A DNA stretch of 64,000 nucleotides from an uncultured Dehalococcoidia bacterium (lineage in GTDB: Bacteria; Chloroflexota; Dehalococcoidia; Lucifugimonadales; CATOSD01). The stretch is from contig CATOSD010000002.1 in NCBI GenBank assembly GCA_951812395.1, positions 1,319,209 to 1,383,208 of the forward strand, in the 5' to 3' direction. The translations under genes were made by a program, and so were the position numbers. Below the pieces are notes generated by a model that had not been told where the DNA came from, made no database searches, and saw nothing but the letters and a program-made list of their open reading frames with translations. Shown here in pieces: positions 42,990 to 54,777 of this stretch (position 1 is its first letter; every line of letters starts with the position of its first letter).

Positions 42990-43343
42990 ATGCCGAGACA
43001 ACAGCCTGGGGAACCCTACTATCGGGTCGACTCCGATGAGGCCTCGACGATGTATGGGGACGCCGATGCCGTTTTCGTGGACGTCCGCCGCACCGACGAG
43101 TACATCGAGGGTCATATCAAGGGCGCCACGTTCATAACGCTTGACGACGTGATGGCGCGAATCGACGAGCTGCCCCGTGATAAGAAGCTGCTGTTCATAT
43201 GCGCCGTAGGCGTGCGCAGCGGCCTGGCCTGCGAGATGGCCGCCGCGATGGGCTACGACACCGAGCTGCTGTACAACATCGACGACGGTACGCCGGCTTG
43301 GATCGATAAAGGCCACCCTACCAGCTATGGCTACGATGAGTAG
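42990..43343 (+). CDS. Rhodanese-like domain protein
   Basis: A 117-residue single rhodanese domain: AVFVDVRRTDEYIEGHIKGATFITLDDV and the active-site loop LLFICAVGVRSGLACEMAAAMGY, where Cys in FICAVGVRS is the persulfide-carrying residue. It probably moves sulfur or acts as a small sulfurtransferase. Its place between mtnP and a pfkB kinase in the SAM-controlled island suggests a link with sulfur from methionine salvage, which is inference. Confidence 0.88.
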   Translation: MPRQQPGEPYYRVDSDEASTMYGDADAVFVDVRRTDEYIEGHIKGATFITLDDVMARIDELPRDKKLLFICAVGVRSGLACEMAAAMGYDTELLYNIDDGTPAWIDKGHPTSYGYDE

Positions 43344-43364
43344 TCACAACAGAGAGTGTCGCCA

Positions 43365-44309
43365 ATGTCTCTGCTAGTAGTCGGCTCGGTCGCGTACGAC
43401 ACAGTGTCAACGCCATTTGGACGCCGTGAGAACGCGCTCGGCGGCTCGGCAACCTACTTCTCTATCGCCGCCAGCTACTTCACCCCTGTCAGCGTGGTGG
43501 CCGTGGTGGGAGAAGACTTCGCACCCGGCGACATCGACCTGCTCGAATCAAAAGGCGTGGACACCTCCGGCTTGGAGCGGGCACCGGGCAAGACGTTCAG
43601 GTGGGTCGGAGAGTACAGCGAGGACCTCAATTCGCGTGAGACCCTCGACACCCAGTTGAACGTGTTCGCGGACTTCTCGCCCACTCTCGCGGGCCAGCAC
43701 CGTAGCACTCCATTCCTGTTTCTCGCGAACATCCACCCAGTCCTGCAACTCGACGTGCTGCGCCAGATGGAGCCCCGGCCCCGGTTCACGGCGCTGGACA
43801 CCATGGACTTCTGGATCGACGGCGCCCAAGACGATCTGTCTCGGATCGTCTCGGAAGTCGACGTATTATTCATGGACTTCGGCGAGGTTCGTTCGTTCGC
43901 GGGGGAAGGCAACGTGCTCCTGGCTGCCAGGCGCATACAGGGCATGGGGCCGCGCGCCGTCGCGGCGAAGCGAGGCGAGCACGGCGCGCTGCTGTTCGAT
44001 GGGTCATCGGCGTTCGCCGCCCCCGCCTTTCCGCTCGAGTCCCCCGTGGACCCCACTGGAGCCGGCGACGCGTTCGCCGGCGGCTTCATGGGCTGCCTGG
44101 CGGCGAGCAGCGACACCGGCCCGGACGCTCTCAAACGGGCCGCAATGGTCGGAGCGGTGATGGGTTCCTTTGCCGTGGAGAGCTTCAGCGCCGACAGGCT
44201 GAGCGGCCTCACCCGCGACGACATCGCCGGTCGCTTCCGGCAGTTGGCCGACATGACCCGTTTTCACGATTCCGGCGGCAACGACCTGCCGTGGCGGAAT
44301 GACGCTTAG
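43365..44309 (+). CDS. PfkB family carbohydrate/nucleoside kinase
   Basis: The 314-residue kinase begins [18 protein letters not shown] and has [25 protein letters not shown] and the catalytic signature [17 protein letters not shown] with the general-base Asp. It lies directly before ahcY, which releases adenosine. An adenosine kinase role, or phosphorylation of a salvage sugar, is plausible. The sequence alone does not settle the substrate. The ATG at 43365 was preferred to an in-frame GTG at 43356. Confidence 0.87.
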   Translation: MSLLVVGSVAYDTVSTPFGRRENALGGSATYFSIAASYFTPVSVVAVVGEDFAPGDIDLLESKGVDTSGLERAPGKTFRWVGEYSEDLNSRETLDTQLNVFADFSPTLAGQHRSTPFLFLANIHPVLQLDVLRQMEPRPRFTALDTMDFWIDGAQDDLSRIVSEVDVLFMDFGEVRSFAGEGNVLLAARRIQGMGPRAVAAKRGEHGALLFDGSSAFAAPAFPLESPVDPTGAGDAFAGGFMGCLAASSDTGPDALKRAAMVGAVMGSFAVESFSADRLSGLTRDDIAGRFRQLADMTRFHDSGGNDLPWRNDA

Positions 44310-44343
44310 CCGCATCCGCGGCCCAATACATCAGGAGGACGAT

Positions 44344-45615
<1,272 letters not shown>

Positions 45616-45672
45616 AAGAAGGCCAACAGTCCATTCCATCCCGGAGGGCTAGTAGGGATTCTGCCCAACTCG

Positions 45673-45712
45673 TCACCCCCATCCTAACCCTCCCCCATCA
45701 AGGGGGAAGGGA
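45673..45712. repeat. Short intergenic palindromic repeat
   Basis: TCACCCCCATCCTAACCC followed by TCCCCCATCAAGGGGGAAGGG, nearly identical to the unit at 32.9 kb. It lies in the ahcY-metK gap just before the metK ribosome binding site, so it could influence readthrough within the island. Confidence 0.75.
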
Positions 45713-45734
45713 CAAGCTGAAGGAGAATTGCCTT

Positions 45735-46961
45735 ATGTCCCATAGTTTCAACAGCGCAGAGTCCTACCTGTTCACGTCGGAGTCCGTGACCGGGGGCCAT
45801 CCGGACAAACTGTGCGATCAGATTTCGGATGCCGTGCTGGACGCCATTCTGGAAAACGACCCAATGGCCCGAGTGGCCTGTGAGGTCTGCTGCACCACCG
45901 GTCTGGTCGTGGTGATGGGCGAGATCACCACGGAGACCTACGTCGACATCCCGACGCTCGTGCGCAACACCATCCGAGACGTCGGGTACTCGGACTCGGC
46001 ATTCGGGTTCGACTACCAGTCGTGCGGTGTTGTCGTCTCGGTGAAGGACCAGTCGCAGGACATCTCCGAGGGCGTCACCACCGCGTTGGAGAGCCGCGGC
46101 GAGGAATCCGGCGACGGCGTAGCCGAGGTGGGTGCGGGGGACCAGGGCATGATGGTCGGGTTCGCCTGCAACGACACGCCGGAGCTCATGCCCCTGCCCA
46201 TTCTTCTCTCGCACAAGCTCTGCCAGAGGATGACCCAAGTCCGCGAGCAGGGCCTGCTCGACTACATGCGGCCTGATGGCAAATCGCAGGTCACCGTGGA
46301 GTATTCCCACGGCCGCGCTAAGCGTATCGATACCGTGGTGATGAGCACGCAGCACAGCCCCGACGTGGACCAGCACGTCATCGAGAGGGACTTGATCGAG
46401 CACGTGGCGGACAAGATCCTTCCCGCGGAGCTTGTAGACGAGGACACCAAGTTCGTCGTCAATCCGTCCGGCCGCTTCGTTGTAGGCGGGCCTGTCGGGG
46501 ACGCGGGGCTCACTGGCCGCAAGATTCTAGTGGACACCTATGGTGGCTTCGCCCGGCACGGAGGAGGAGCCTTCTCAGGAAAGGATCCCACAAAGGTCGA
46601 CCGCTCGGCCGCCTACGCCGCCCGCTACGCCGCCAAGAACATCGTCGCTGCCGGCCTCGCCGACCGCCTCGAAATCCAGGTGTCATACGCAATCGGCGTG
46701 GCGACTCCAACGTCGATATCCATAGAGGCATTCGGCACCAACAAGATACCCGACAGCCGGATCGTGGAGCTGGTGGACAAGCACTTCGACCTCCGCCCCG
46801 GCGCCATCATTCGCGACCTCGATCTGCGCCGCCCCATCTACAAGCAGACGGCCTCATACGGCCACTTCGGGCGCGACGACCTCGATCTGCCGTGGGAGCG
46901 CACCGACAAGGCCGACGCCCTGAGGCGGGAGGCGTTCGCGACGGCCTCGGCGAGGGTTTAA
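45735..46961 (+). CDS. metK: S-adenosylmethionine synthetase
   Basis: The 408-residue enzyme makes SAM from methionine and ATP. It has [45 protein letters not shown], and the phosphate loop [28 protein letters not shown]. The ATG follows AAGGAG. Placed after ahcY in the island headed by the SAM-I riboswitch, it completes the homocysteine-methionine-SAM part of the methyl cycle except for a methionine synthase, which is not seen here. Confidence 0.96.
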   Translation: MSHSFNSAESYLFTSESVTGGHPDKLCDQISDAVLDAILENDPMARVACEVCCTTGLVVVMGEITTETYVDIPTLVRNTIRDVGYSDSAFGFDYQSCGVVVSVKDQSQDISEGVTTALESRGEESGDGVAEVGAGDQGMMVGFACNDTPELMPLPILLSHKLCQRMTQVREQGLLDYMRPDGKSQVTVEYSHGRAKRIDTVVMSTQHSPDVDQHVIERDLIEHVADKILPAELVDEDTKFVVNPSGRFVVGGPVGDAGLTGRKILVDTYGGFARHGGGAFSGKDPTKVDRSAAYAARYAAKNIVAAGLADRLEIQVSYAIGVATPTSISIEAFGTNKIPDSRIVELVDKHFDLRPGAIIRDLDLRRPIYKQTASYGHFGRDDLDLPWERTDKADALRREAFATASARV

Positions 46962-46986
46962 GGCTTAGGAGGGCGAGGCCGGCCCA

Positions 46987-48411
46987 ATGAACATTCGATT
47001 CGGAACTGACGGCTGGCGAGCGGTAATCGCGGAGGACTTTACGTTCGACAACGTGCGGCTGTGCGCGCAGGGCACAGCCGCCTACCTCAAGCGTGCCGGC
47101 CTCGCTCCCCGCGGCCTCGTCGTGGGCTACGACACGCGGTTCGGGTCAGACCGGTTCGCGGCCACAGTGGCGGGCGTGGTCGCCGCCAACGGCGTCCCGG
47201 TCTTCCTGTGCGCCCGACCTGCGCCCACGCCTGTCGTTTCCTACAACCTCGTCACGCTCGACGCCGGTGGTGGCGTAGTCATAACGGCCAGCCACAATCC
47301 GGCCGAGTGGAACGGCTACAAGTTCAAAGGCGAGTCGGGCGGCAGCGCCCCACAAGAGTCCATCGACGAACTGGAGCGGCTCATCGCGGAGGCCGCCGAG
47401 GACCCCGCCGGAGTACAGGAGATGTCGCTGCCGGAGGCCGAGGCGCGAGGCATTCTGCAATACATCGATCCCGAGCCGACATACCTGGGTCACGTCGCAT
47501 CGCTCGTGGACCTGCAGAGCATCAGGGACGCCGGACTCAGCGTGGTGGTCGACTCGATGTTCGGCGCGGGCGCGGGGTACTTCGACAAGCTGCTTTCGGG
47601 CGGATCGACGCGCGTCACCGAGATCAACGGCGAGTTCAACCCGGCATTTCCGGGCCTGTCGCAGCCGGAGCCGCTGGCCCACAATCTCTCCCGACTGCTG
47701 GCCCTAGTGCCCTCGACCGGCGCCGACGTGGGGCTGGCGACCGATGGCGACGCCGACCGCCTAGGCGTTGTCGACGAGAACGGCAGGTTCCTAACCACGC
47801 TGGAGACCTTTGCCCTGCTCTGCCTCTACCACCTGGAGATTCTCCACCGGCGCGGCCCCATAGTCCGCTCCATCACCATGACCAGCATGATCGACAAGCT
47901 GGGCGAGCGTTATGGCGTGCCCGTGTTCGACACTCCGGTCGGCTTCAAGCACCTGGGCCCGGTGATGATTCGAGAGAGCGCGCTACTCGCCGGCGAGGAG
48001 AGCGGTGGATACGCGATTCAGGGCAACGTGCCCGAGCGCGACGGCACTCTAAGCGGTCTGCTCATCCTCGACATGATGGTGCAGACAGGCAAGAGTCTGC
48101 CTCAGTTGCTCGAGATGCTGACTGACATCGTCGGACCGCACTACTACGATCGTTGGGACGTAGAGTTCGACGCGGAGGAGACCTCCGAGGTCCACGCCAG
48201 GCTGCGGGCTGCCAGCGTCTCCGCGTTGGCGGGAATGCAGGTCGACAGCATCGACACCCGCGACGGCTACCGGTTTGGTCTGGAGGGTGGCTACTGGGGC
48301 TTGGTCCGATTCTCGGGCACCGAGCCGCTGCTGCGCATCTACGCCGAGGCCGATTCGCCGGAGACGGTGCAGGACCTGCTGGAAGAGCTGCGCGACATAG
48401 CCGGGGTGTAG
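46987..48411 (+). CDS. Phosphoglucomutase/phosphomannomutase family protein
   Basis: A 474-residue alpha-D-phosphohexomutase. FGTDGWRAVIAEDFTFDNVRL is the typical start, VVITASHNPAEWNGYKFK carries the phosphorylated Ser, TDGDADRLGVVDENG binds metal, and RFSGTEPLLRIYAE binds the sugar phosphate. The subfamily (PGM, PMM or GlmM) is not decided by these motifs. It is 25 bases from metK and is probably co-transcribed with it. Confidence 0.92.
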   Translation: MNIRFGTDGWRAVIAEDFTFDNVRLCAQGTAAYLKRAGLAPRGLVVGYDTRFGSDRFAATVAGVVAANGVPVFLCARPAPTPVVSYNLVTLDAGGGVVITASHNPAEWNGYKFKGESGGSAPQESIDELERLIAEAAEDPAGVQEMSLPEAEARGILQYIDPEPTYLGHVASLVDLQSIRDAGLSVVVDSMFGAGAGYFDKLLSGGSTRVTEINGEFNPAFPGLSQPEPLAHNLSRLLALVPSTGADVGLATDGDADRLGVVDENGRFLTTLETFALLCLYHLEILHRRGPIVRSITMTSMIDKLGERYGVPVFDTPVGFKHLGPVMIRESALLAGEESGGYAIQGNVPERDGTLSGLLILDMMVQTGKSLPQLLEMLTDIVGPHYYDRWDVEFDAEETSEVHARLRAASVSALAGMQVDSIDTRDGYRFGLEGGYWGLVRFSGTEPLLRIYAEADSPETVQDLLEELRDIAGV

Positions 48412-48436
48412 GCCCGCCCTATCCTCCCATCGTCGT

Positions 48437-48945
48437 CCCCTGCGAAAGCGGGAGGGCAAAATCTGCACTTTTCTGCATCATCCTGCACATTCCCTAGCTG
48501 GGGGTGACGGTGACGCCGCGCCAATCTGCAATGCCAGGGCAGGGTTTCAGGGCACAGGTGTCGCGCCTCGCGGCAAAAGGGGACATGGGGACGGAGCGGG
48601 GTGAACCAACCTTGTCTTCGTTACGGCAGGCCCACAAGGAACGCTCCCTCGGATGTCTGCGGCCTGGCCCATCATGAGGAATGCTCCGAGCCACGGGGTC
48701 TGTCCCTCGCTTCAGCGAGGGTAGCACGGATGTACGTGTGTTTCAAGACCGGTGGCGAGATTGCGGGAATGAGGCGGATTGGTGGGGAAAAATGGCGCAG
48801 AGATGGGGGTAAAGTGGAGCGTGTGTAGGGCGTGCGTGGGACAGGGCCGGGACATGTTTGGCGCGCTAGCGTGACGGTTTTTTCGGGGTACTTCGGGAAC
48901 AATGGCTGGGGGTGGAAGCCGAACTCCGTGTGTGATCGCACCGTC
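48437..48945 (-). repeat. Dispersed two-module repeat, copy C
   Basis: Read on the minus strand it has the pyrimidine-rich left arm (blocks GTACCCCGAA, CGTCACGCTAGCGCGCC, CACCAATCCG, GCAATCTCG, GGTCTTGAA), then ACATCCGTGCTACC (48720-48733, one base different from the core) and a stem-loop (CCCTCGC TTCA GCGAGGG, 48704-48721). Right-arm blocks GGCATTGCAG, CCCAGCTAGGGAATGTGCAG and GATTTTGCCCTCCCGC follow. No gene inside. It lies after the phosphohexomutase gene, antisense to it. Confidence 0.78.
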
Positions 48946-49179
48946 TGCCACGGGCCTTGAGGGCACGGAACACGCTCGTTGTAGACACAGGGGCGGGCGA
49001 TCCACTGCGAGACTAGCGATGGGAATGGTAGCAGTAAGAGACCCGAAACCGTTCCTGGAAACACCGACAGCAGTTGCTCAGATAGTGATTCAGGCACCCG
49101 CGCAGACGGAACCGAACCACGATCACGTTGCGCTGTTTGAGTCGGCCCTTTCTGTGCAGATGGCGGACGACTCTAGTAG

Positions 49180-50403
49180 GCCCTTGCCCTGTACACCTAA
49201 GCCATCGATCTCAACCCGAATGCAGCCTACGCCCACATCAATCGCGGCGCTGTACGCGAGTACTTGTGCGTTCTCGATCTGGCGCTTCAATACTATGACG
49301 CGGCTCTCGCCATCGAACCTAGATCCGAGGCATACAACAGCCGCGGAAACGTCTACTTCTGGAAGGGGGAGACCCGACGGGCTATAGAGGACTACAGCAA
49401 GGCCTTGTAGCTCGACTCCCGAGTAGTCAGTGCATATCTCTTGTGGGGCCACGCATTCAGAAACCTTGCCCTCTATGATTTTGCTCTCCGTGACTGCGGT
49501 GAAGTTCTCAAGTTGGACCCCGAGAACGCTTACGCACATGCCTTCACTGGTGTCGTGTGCTCACTGAGAGGAGACAACGACAACGCCATTGAGCACTGCG
49601 GCCGGGCCTTGCGGGTCGTCCCACGCGATGCGTACATTCCAGTAAGTCGCATCTTCGTAAATCGCGGCGGCTCCTACCATGCAAAAGGTGACAACGGCAG
49701 CGCCGAAAGGTACTTCCGCAAGGCCTTGGAGATAGACCGGGTGAATGCCCATGCTCACGTCGGTTTGGGCCGCGTCTCAATTGAGAAAGGCGATTCCGAC
49801 CGCGCGTTGCGTGAATTCGATGCGGCGATGCAATTGAATCCTGAGTTTCAGGACGCGCTAAGGGCTCGCGGTCTTGTGTACTTGAAGTACGGCGACCCGG
49901 ACCGTGCCATCCAGGACTTTCGCAAGGTCCTGGCCTTGGACCCGAGAAGCATGGCGGCCTACATCGAGCGGGGCTTTGCGTACCAGCAAAAGGGCGACTT
50001 GTCCCGCGCGATAGAAAACTATGATCATTCCTTGAGCATACGGCCCGACCCGGAGGCATTTGTCAATCGAGGCTTGGCGCTGCTGCGTCTGTACCAGTGG
50101 GACAGGGCGAGGTCGGACCTGCTCAGCGCCCGCAACATGGGAATGAACCTCGTCTCGGCCTTTCGCGACAGCCAGGGCAGCGTCGCTGTCTTCGAGAAAG
50201 CGCACAGCGTGAAGTTGCCTCAGGACATCGCGGACATGGTAAGCGTCGAAGAGCCTCAGTCTGGCCAGACTGCGGAGTCCAGACGCAAAATGTTCGAGAG
50301 GATCTGGGAGTCCGTTCCGACGGATGCATTTGACGACTTATTGACAGACCTCGCGAAGAACAAGAAACACTACCTCTACGGCCATCTGAAGGAGGAGGAT
50401 TAG
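49180..50403 (+). pseudogene. TPR-repeat protein, 5' part decayed by stop codons
   Basis: Tetratricopeptide repeats can be read in one frame from about 49180: AIDLNPNAAYAHINRGAV, then ALAIEPRSEAYNSRGNVY. In-frame stops occur at 49177-49179, 49198-49200 and 49408-49410. From 49441 the frame is open to the end as 320 residues with about seven TPRs, for example VNAHAHVGLGRVSIEKGDSDRALREFDAAM and MAAYIERGFAYQQKGDLSRAIENYD. The only start there is a TTG inside a repeat. So the gene was probably longer and is broken, though the 3' part may still be made. Its stop overlaps the next gene's GTG by one base. Confidence 0.8.
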
Positions 50404-50813
50404 TGCGGTCGGTCTTTGCGGATTCGGGTGGTTTTATGGCAAGGCTAGATCGCAGACAACAGTTACACGAGCGCGCGGTTACGGTTGCCAAAAGCCTATC
50501 GCCTTTTCGAACAGTGACTACCCAAGAGGTGCTGGTCGAAATCCTGAATTACTCATCCCACAGAGGCGAACACCTCCACAGAGCCGCGGCCAGACTCTTG
50601 CATGAATTGCGAAATGACCCGAATAGTGAAATTGTTCCTCAGACCGCCAGCCAGTTCACTAGCGCATTCGAAAGATATGAGGCCCGCCCCGACCAGGCGT
50701 GGAGTCTTACGGACTGCGCAAGTTTCCTTCTCATGGAAGAGCGGAAAATATGGGAAGCGCTCGTCCACGACCGGGATTTTGAGCAGGCCGGATTCGTGGC
50801 GCTACTAAGGTAA
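50403..50813 (+). CDS. PIN-domain protein (VapC-like ribonuclease)
   Basis: The 136-residue protein fits the PIN fold: SVFADSGGF with the first Asp, TTQEVLVEILN with Glu, and WSLTDCASFLLMEERKIWEALVHDRDFEQAGF with the last acidic residues. This C-terminal pattern is common in VapC-like toxins. Start is GTG, overlapping the TPR gene's TAG by one base, so translation is coupled to the upstream reading. No usual VapB-like antitoxin lies beside it; the TPR protein takes the position of a partner. Confidence 0.8.
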   Translation: MRSVFADSGGFMARLDRRQQLHERAVTVAKSLSPFRTVTTQEVLVEILNYSSHRGEHLHRAAARLLHELRNDPNSEIVPQTASQFTSAFERYEARPDQAWSLTDCASFLLMEERKIWEALVHDRDFEQAGFVALLR

Positions 50814-50972
50814 CCCCAAGAACAACGCTAAACAGCTGCCGGCCTACCAGCACAAACCAATCAGACGGATTGGTGTGACTTGGCGGTTCTCCGCTGCGCC
50901 CCACAACATGCGCCCACCCCCCGCCGCGTGTATAATCGCAGCATCGACCACGCGACTACGGGAGAACGAGCC

Positions 50973-53753
50973 ATGACCTCCGCCACCAACTCGATGCTCG
51001 GCGAGACGCCCCTGCTCATGCTCATCGACGGCCACGCCCTGGTGCATCGCGCCTTCCATGCCTTCCGCGAGCCGCTGATCGTGCGCAGTTCGGGAGAGGA
51101 AGTCTCGGCGGTCTTCGGGTTCCTAAACATGCTGCTGAAGGCCAGGGAGGACTGGCAGCCCACGCACTGCGCAGTCGCGTTCGACCTTCCCGCCCCCACT
51201 TTCCGGCACGCTGAGTTTGAAGAGTACAAGGCGCACCGGCCTCCCACGCCGCCGGAGCTACGGTCCCAGTTCGACCGGGTTCGCCAGCTTGTGAGCGCAT
51301 TCGGCATCCCGATTTTCGAGAAGGCGGGCTACGAGGCCGACGACGTGCTCGGCACGCTCTGCAAGCAGGCCGAGGTCAGCGAGATCGAGACGATCGTCCT
51401 GTCCGGGGACAGCGACCTGCTCCAGCTCGTGTCGCCGATGGTTCGCGTCGTCCTGGCGTCCACCATGCGGGGACAGACTGTGTACGACGTGGCCGCGGTG
51501 CGCGAGCGCTACGGCGGCCTGGGACCGGACGTGGTGCCCGACATCAAGGCCATACAGGGCGACACCTCCGACAACATCCCCGGCGTGCGCGGGATAGGCC
51601 CCAAGAACGCCATCAAGCTGCTCACCCAATTCGGCTCGCTGGAGGGCATCTACGAGAACCTCGAAGAAGTCACGCCGGTGCGGTTTCAGAAGGCGCTGCA
51701 GGACGCCAGCGAGACATCGCCCCGTGACAAACGGCTCACCACCATCGCGCGAGACGTGCCGATAGAGCTCGACCTGTCGCTCTCCGTCGTGAGCGACTAC
51801 GACAGGAACAGCGTGGTGGAACTGCTGCGCGAGTTGGAGTTTCACAGCGTCATCCCCCGGCTGCCCGGCGACGACCCAGCGGAAGCCCAGGCGCGGATGT
51901 TCGAGGAGGACGCCGGTCCCGACGCGGACTACCGGATCGTGGACACCGAGGAGGCGCTCTCCGCCATGGTGGCCGAATTGGACTCGCCGTCCGGATTCTC
52001 GTTCGACACCGAGACCACGGACACCGACCCGATGGCCGCGCAACTGGTGGGGCTGTCGTTTTCCAACGCACCCGGAGTCGCCTGGTACGTCCCCGTGGGG
52101 CACCGCGAGGGCCGGCAGCTACCGCAGGACGATGTGCTGGCCGCGCTCAGGCCGCTGTTCGAGCGCGAAGACCTGCCCAAGGCGGCCCATAACGCCAACT
52201 ACGACATGACGGTGTTGGCCAACCACGGCGTGCAGGTCCGCAACCTGCAATTCGACACGATGCTCGCCGCCCACTTCTGCGGCAGGCAGGCCATCGGCCT
52301 CAAGGCGCTCACGCTGGACATGTTCCACGTCGAGATGACGCCGATAACCGACCTGCTAGGCAGAGGACGCAAGCAGGTAACGATGGACCAAGTCGAAATC
52401 GAACGCTGCGCCCCCTACGCCGCCGCGGACGCCGACTTCACAGAGCGGCTCAGGGGCGAGTTCGAGCGCGAGCTCGAGAACAACGGCCTGACCGACGCCT
52501 TCAACAGGGTGGAGATGCCCCTAGCGCCGGTGCTGGTGCGGATGCAGCGCAACGGCGTCGCGCTCGATTCCGATGCGCTGGAGCGCATGTCGGTCGAGCT
52601 TGGCGAGCGGATACGGGGGATCGCCGTCGACATGTACGAGACGGTCGGCCACGAGTTCAACATCAACTCCGGAAAGCAGCTCGGCGACGTGCTCTTCAAG
52701 GAGCTGCGCCTGCCTCCCACGAAACGAACCAAGACCGGATTCTCGACGGACGCCGCGTCGCTCGACGGCCTGAAAGAGCAGCTCGACCGGGGCGACGCGG
52801 TCGACGCCGACCCGCGCGCTTACGCGGTGCTCGGCAACGTGCTGGACTACCGCCAGCTCACCAAGCTCAAGTCCACCTACGTCGACACGCTGCCTTCGCT
52901 TGTGAACGAGCAAACGGGGCGCATTCACACCAAGTACAACCAGACCGGCTCCGCAACGGGCCGCATATCCAGCAGCGACCCGAACGTGCAGAACATACCC
53001 GTGCGCACGGAGCTGGGCCGGCAGGTGCGCAGCGCGTTCGTCGCCGAGGGCGCGCCCGACTGGACGCTGCTCGCGGCGGACTACTCCCAGATCGAGCTGC
53101 GAATACTGGCAGACCTCTCGGAGGACGACTCGCTGCTCGCCGCGTTCCGAAACGGCGAGGACATCCACGCCTCCACCGCCGCCGCGGTGTACGGTGTTGG
53201 CCTCGACGACGTGAACGCCGAGATGCGGCGAGTCGCCAAGATCATGAATTTCGGCGTCATCTACGGTCTCAGCCCGTTCGGCATACGCCAGCAGACCGGA
53301 TTCTCCGCCGAGGAGGGCGCGCGCTTCATCGAGACCTACTTCGGCAAGTATCCGGGCATCCGCGACTACATCGAACGCACCAAGGAAGAGGTGAGGTCCA
53401 GAGGCTACGTCGAAACCAGGCTTGGCCGGCGCCGTTACATCCACGAGGCGCGCGCCAGAAACCGCAACGTGCGGGCGTCCGGCGAGCGAATGGCCATCAA
53501 CATGCCCATTCAGGGAACCGCGGCGGACATTATCAAGATCGCAATGATTGACATCCAGAACCGGCTGGACGAGCTGGACATGGAAACGAAGATGATCCTC
53601 CAGGTCCACGATGAGCTCATCTTCGAGACGCCGGGCGACGAGCTGGAGCAGCTAAGGGCCCTGGTCATGGAGCTGATGCCCGCCGCCATGGCGCTCAGAG
53701 TGCCGCTGGACGTGGAACTCAAGACCGGCCACCGGTGGGGCGAAATGGAGTGA
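50973..53753 (+). CDS. polA: DNA polymerase I
   Basis: The 926-residue polymerase has all three domains. The 5'-3' nuclease (residues 1 to about 310) has LMLIDGHALVHRAFHAF, GYEADDVLGTLC and GDTSDNIPGVRGIGPKNA. The 3'-5' exonuclease keeps FSFDTETTDTDP, AHNANYDM and YAAADADFT, so proofreading is likely active. The polymerase has ADYSQIELRILADLS, RRVAKIMNFGVIYGLSPFG and LQVHDELIFE. The ATG at 50973 follows GGGAGAACG; the longer frame lacks family sequence. It is used in repair and Okazaki fragment processing. Confidence 0.96.
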   Translation: MTSATNSMLGETPLLMLIDGHALVHRAFHAFREPLIVRSSGEEVSAVFGFLNMLLKAREDWQPTHCAVAFDLPAPTFRHAEFEEYKAHRPPTPPELRSQFDRVRQLVSAFGIPIFEKAGYEADDVLGTLCKQAEVSEIETIVLSGDSDLLQLVSPMVRVVLASTMRGQTVYDVAAVRERYGGLGPDVVPDIKAIQGDTSDNIPGVRGIGPKNAIKLLTQFGSLEGIYENLEEVTPVRFQKALQDASETSPRDKRLTTIARDVPIELDLSLSVVSDYDRNSVVELLRELEFHSVIPRLPGDDPAEAQARMFEEDAGPDADYRIVDTEEALSAMVAELDSPSGFSFDTETTDTDPMAAQLVGLSFSNAPGVAWYVPVGHREGRQLPQDDVLAALRPLFEREDLPKAAHNANYDMTVLANHGVQVRNLQFDTMLAAHFCGRQAIGLKALTLDMFHVEMTPITDLLGRGRKQVTMDQVEIERCAPYAAADADFTERLRGEFERELENNGLTDAFNRVEMPLAPVLVRMQRNGVALDSDALERMSVELGERIRGIAVDMYETVGHEFNINSGKQLGDVLFKELRLPPTKRTKTGFSTDAASLDGLKEQLDRGDAVDADPRAYAVLGNVLDYRQLTKLKSTYVDTLPSLVNEQTGRIHTKYNQTGSATGRISSSDPNVQNIPVRTELGRQVRSAFVAEGAPDWTLLAADYSQIELRILADLSEDDSLLAAFRNGEDIHASTAAAVYGVGLDDVNAEMRRVAKIMNFGVIYGLSPFGIRQQTGFSAEEGARFIETYFGKYPGIRDYIERTKEEVRSRGYVETRLGRRRYIHEARARNRNVRASGERMAINMPIQGTAADIIKIAMIDIQNRLDELDMETKMILQVHDELIFETPGDELEQLRALVMELMPAAMALRVPLDVELKTGHRWGEME

Positions 53754-53770
53754 ACGGCCTTTCCGAAGAG

Positions 53771-53810
53771 TCCCTTCCGCCTCGCAGGGGGAAGGTTAGG
53801 ATGGGGGTGA
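53771..53810. repeat. Short intergenic palindromic repeat
   Basis: TCCCTTCCGCCTCGCAGGGG followed by GAAGGTTAGGATGGGGGTGA, the reverse orientation of the 32.9 and 45.7 kb units. It lies between polA and the beta-lactamase-fold gene. Confidence 0.7.
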
Positions 53811-53897
53811 TGAGCGGGTTTTCTGTTAGCGTTTAGCCCGGATACGTTCGCTGATCTGGCTCAGAAAGAGCAATACGATCGAGGAGGAGGCAGCAAA

Positions 53898-54755
53898 ATG
53901 CAAGAACTGATCGATAAACTGAACGACCTTTGCGACGACCAGCCGTTCGACACAGGCTGGTGGCTGAAGGACCTGCGCACCGGACGCACCTGGGACCGCG
54001 ACGGCGACAAGGTCTACTACTCCGCGAGCACGCGCAAGATCGCCATCATGATGGCAGCCCTGAAGGGCGTGAACGAGGGCCGCTTTACGCTCGACCAGCC
54101 CGTGGAGGTGCTCCCCGAGTACCAGCGGAAGATTTCGAGCCCGTTCGGTAGGGTCGCGCCCGGATTCTCCATGACCTTCCAGGACTTCCTGATCATGATG
54201 ATCATCCTCAGCGACAACACCTGCACTGGCACCGTCGTCGACATGGTCGGCCTGGACTACATCAACGAATTCTGCGCGTCCATAGGCATGGTGGGCACCA
54301 CCCACCGCCAGCGCACGCCGCCCGAGGGCCTGGATTGGGACCACGCCGTCGAGGAGACCAACGCCACCACCGCCGGCGACGTGGGCATGCTGCTGGACTG
54401 CATAGTGCAGGGCATGAGCGACGCGGACGAGGCGGCGCGAATGGGCGTGACCACCGAGCTCTGCCAGCTCGGCATGGACATACTCACCTGGCAGTACCTC
54501 ACCGAGAAGCTGCCCGCCTACCTGCCGCAGGGAACGAAGGTTGCCAACAAGACCGGGCATGGCCCCCGCACGCGCAACGACGCGGGCGTGGTGTTCCTGG
54601 GCGACGATCCTCTATACGTGCTCACGGTCTACACAGACCGCGTGCCCGTGGAGATGCCCAACGGCCTTCCGGGCGACGCCGAGGCCAACATGCACATCGC
54701 GCGTATGTCGCGCGCCTGCTACGACGCCCTGGCCACCGTGCCCGCGGCGGTGTAA
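53898..54755 (+). CDS. Class A beta-lactamase-fold serine hydrolase
   Basis: A 285-residue protein with the class A serine beta-lactamase motifs: S-x-x-K as YYSASTRKIAIMMAAL, S-D-N as MIILSDNTCTGTVVD, and K-T-G as KVANKTGHGPRTRND. No signal peptide precedes the domain (MQELIDKLNDLCDDQPF), unlike true beta-lactamases, which are exported. A general serine peptidase or esterase role in the cytoplasm is as likely as antibiotic hydrolysis. A GGAGGAGG site precedes the ATG. Confidence 0.85.
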   Translation: MQELIDKLNDLCDDQPFDTGWWLKDLRTGRTWDRDGDKVYYSASTRKIAIMMAALKGVNEGRFTLDQPVEVLPEYQRKISSPFGRVAPGFSMTFQDFLIMMIILSDNTCTGTVVDMVGLDYINEFCASIGMVGTTHRQRTPPEGLDWDHAVEETNATTAGDVGMLLDCIVQGMSDADEAARMGVTTELCQLGMDILTWQYLTEKLPAYLPQGTKVANKTGHGPRTRNDAGVVFLGDDPLYVLTVYTDRVPVEMPNGLPGDAEANMHIARMSRACYDALATVPAAV

Positions 54756-54777
54756 GTAAGACTCAGGGGGCGTCAGC

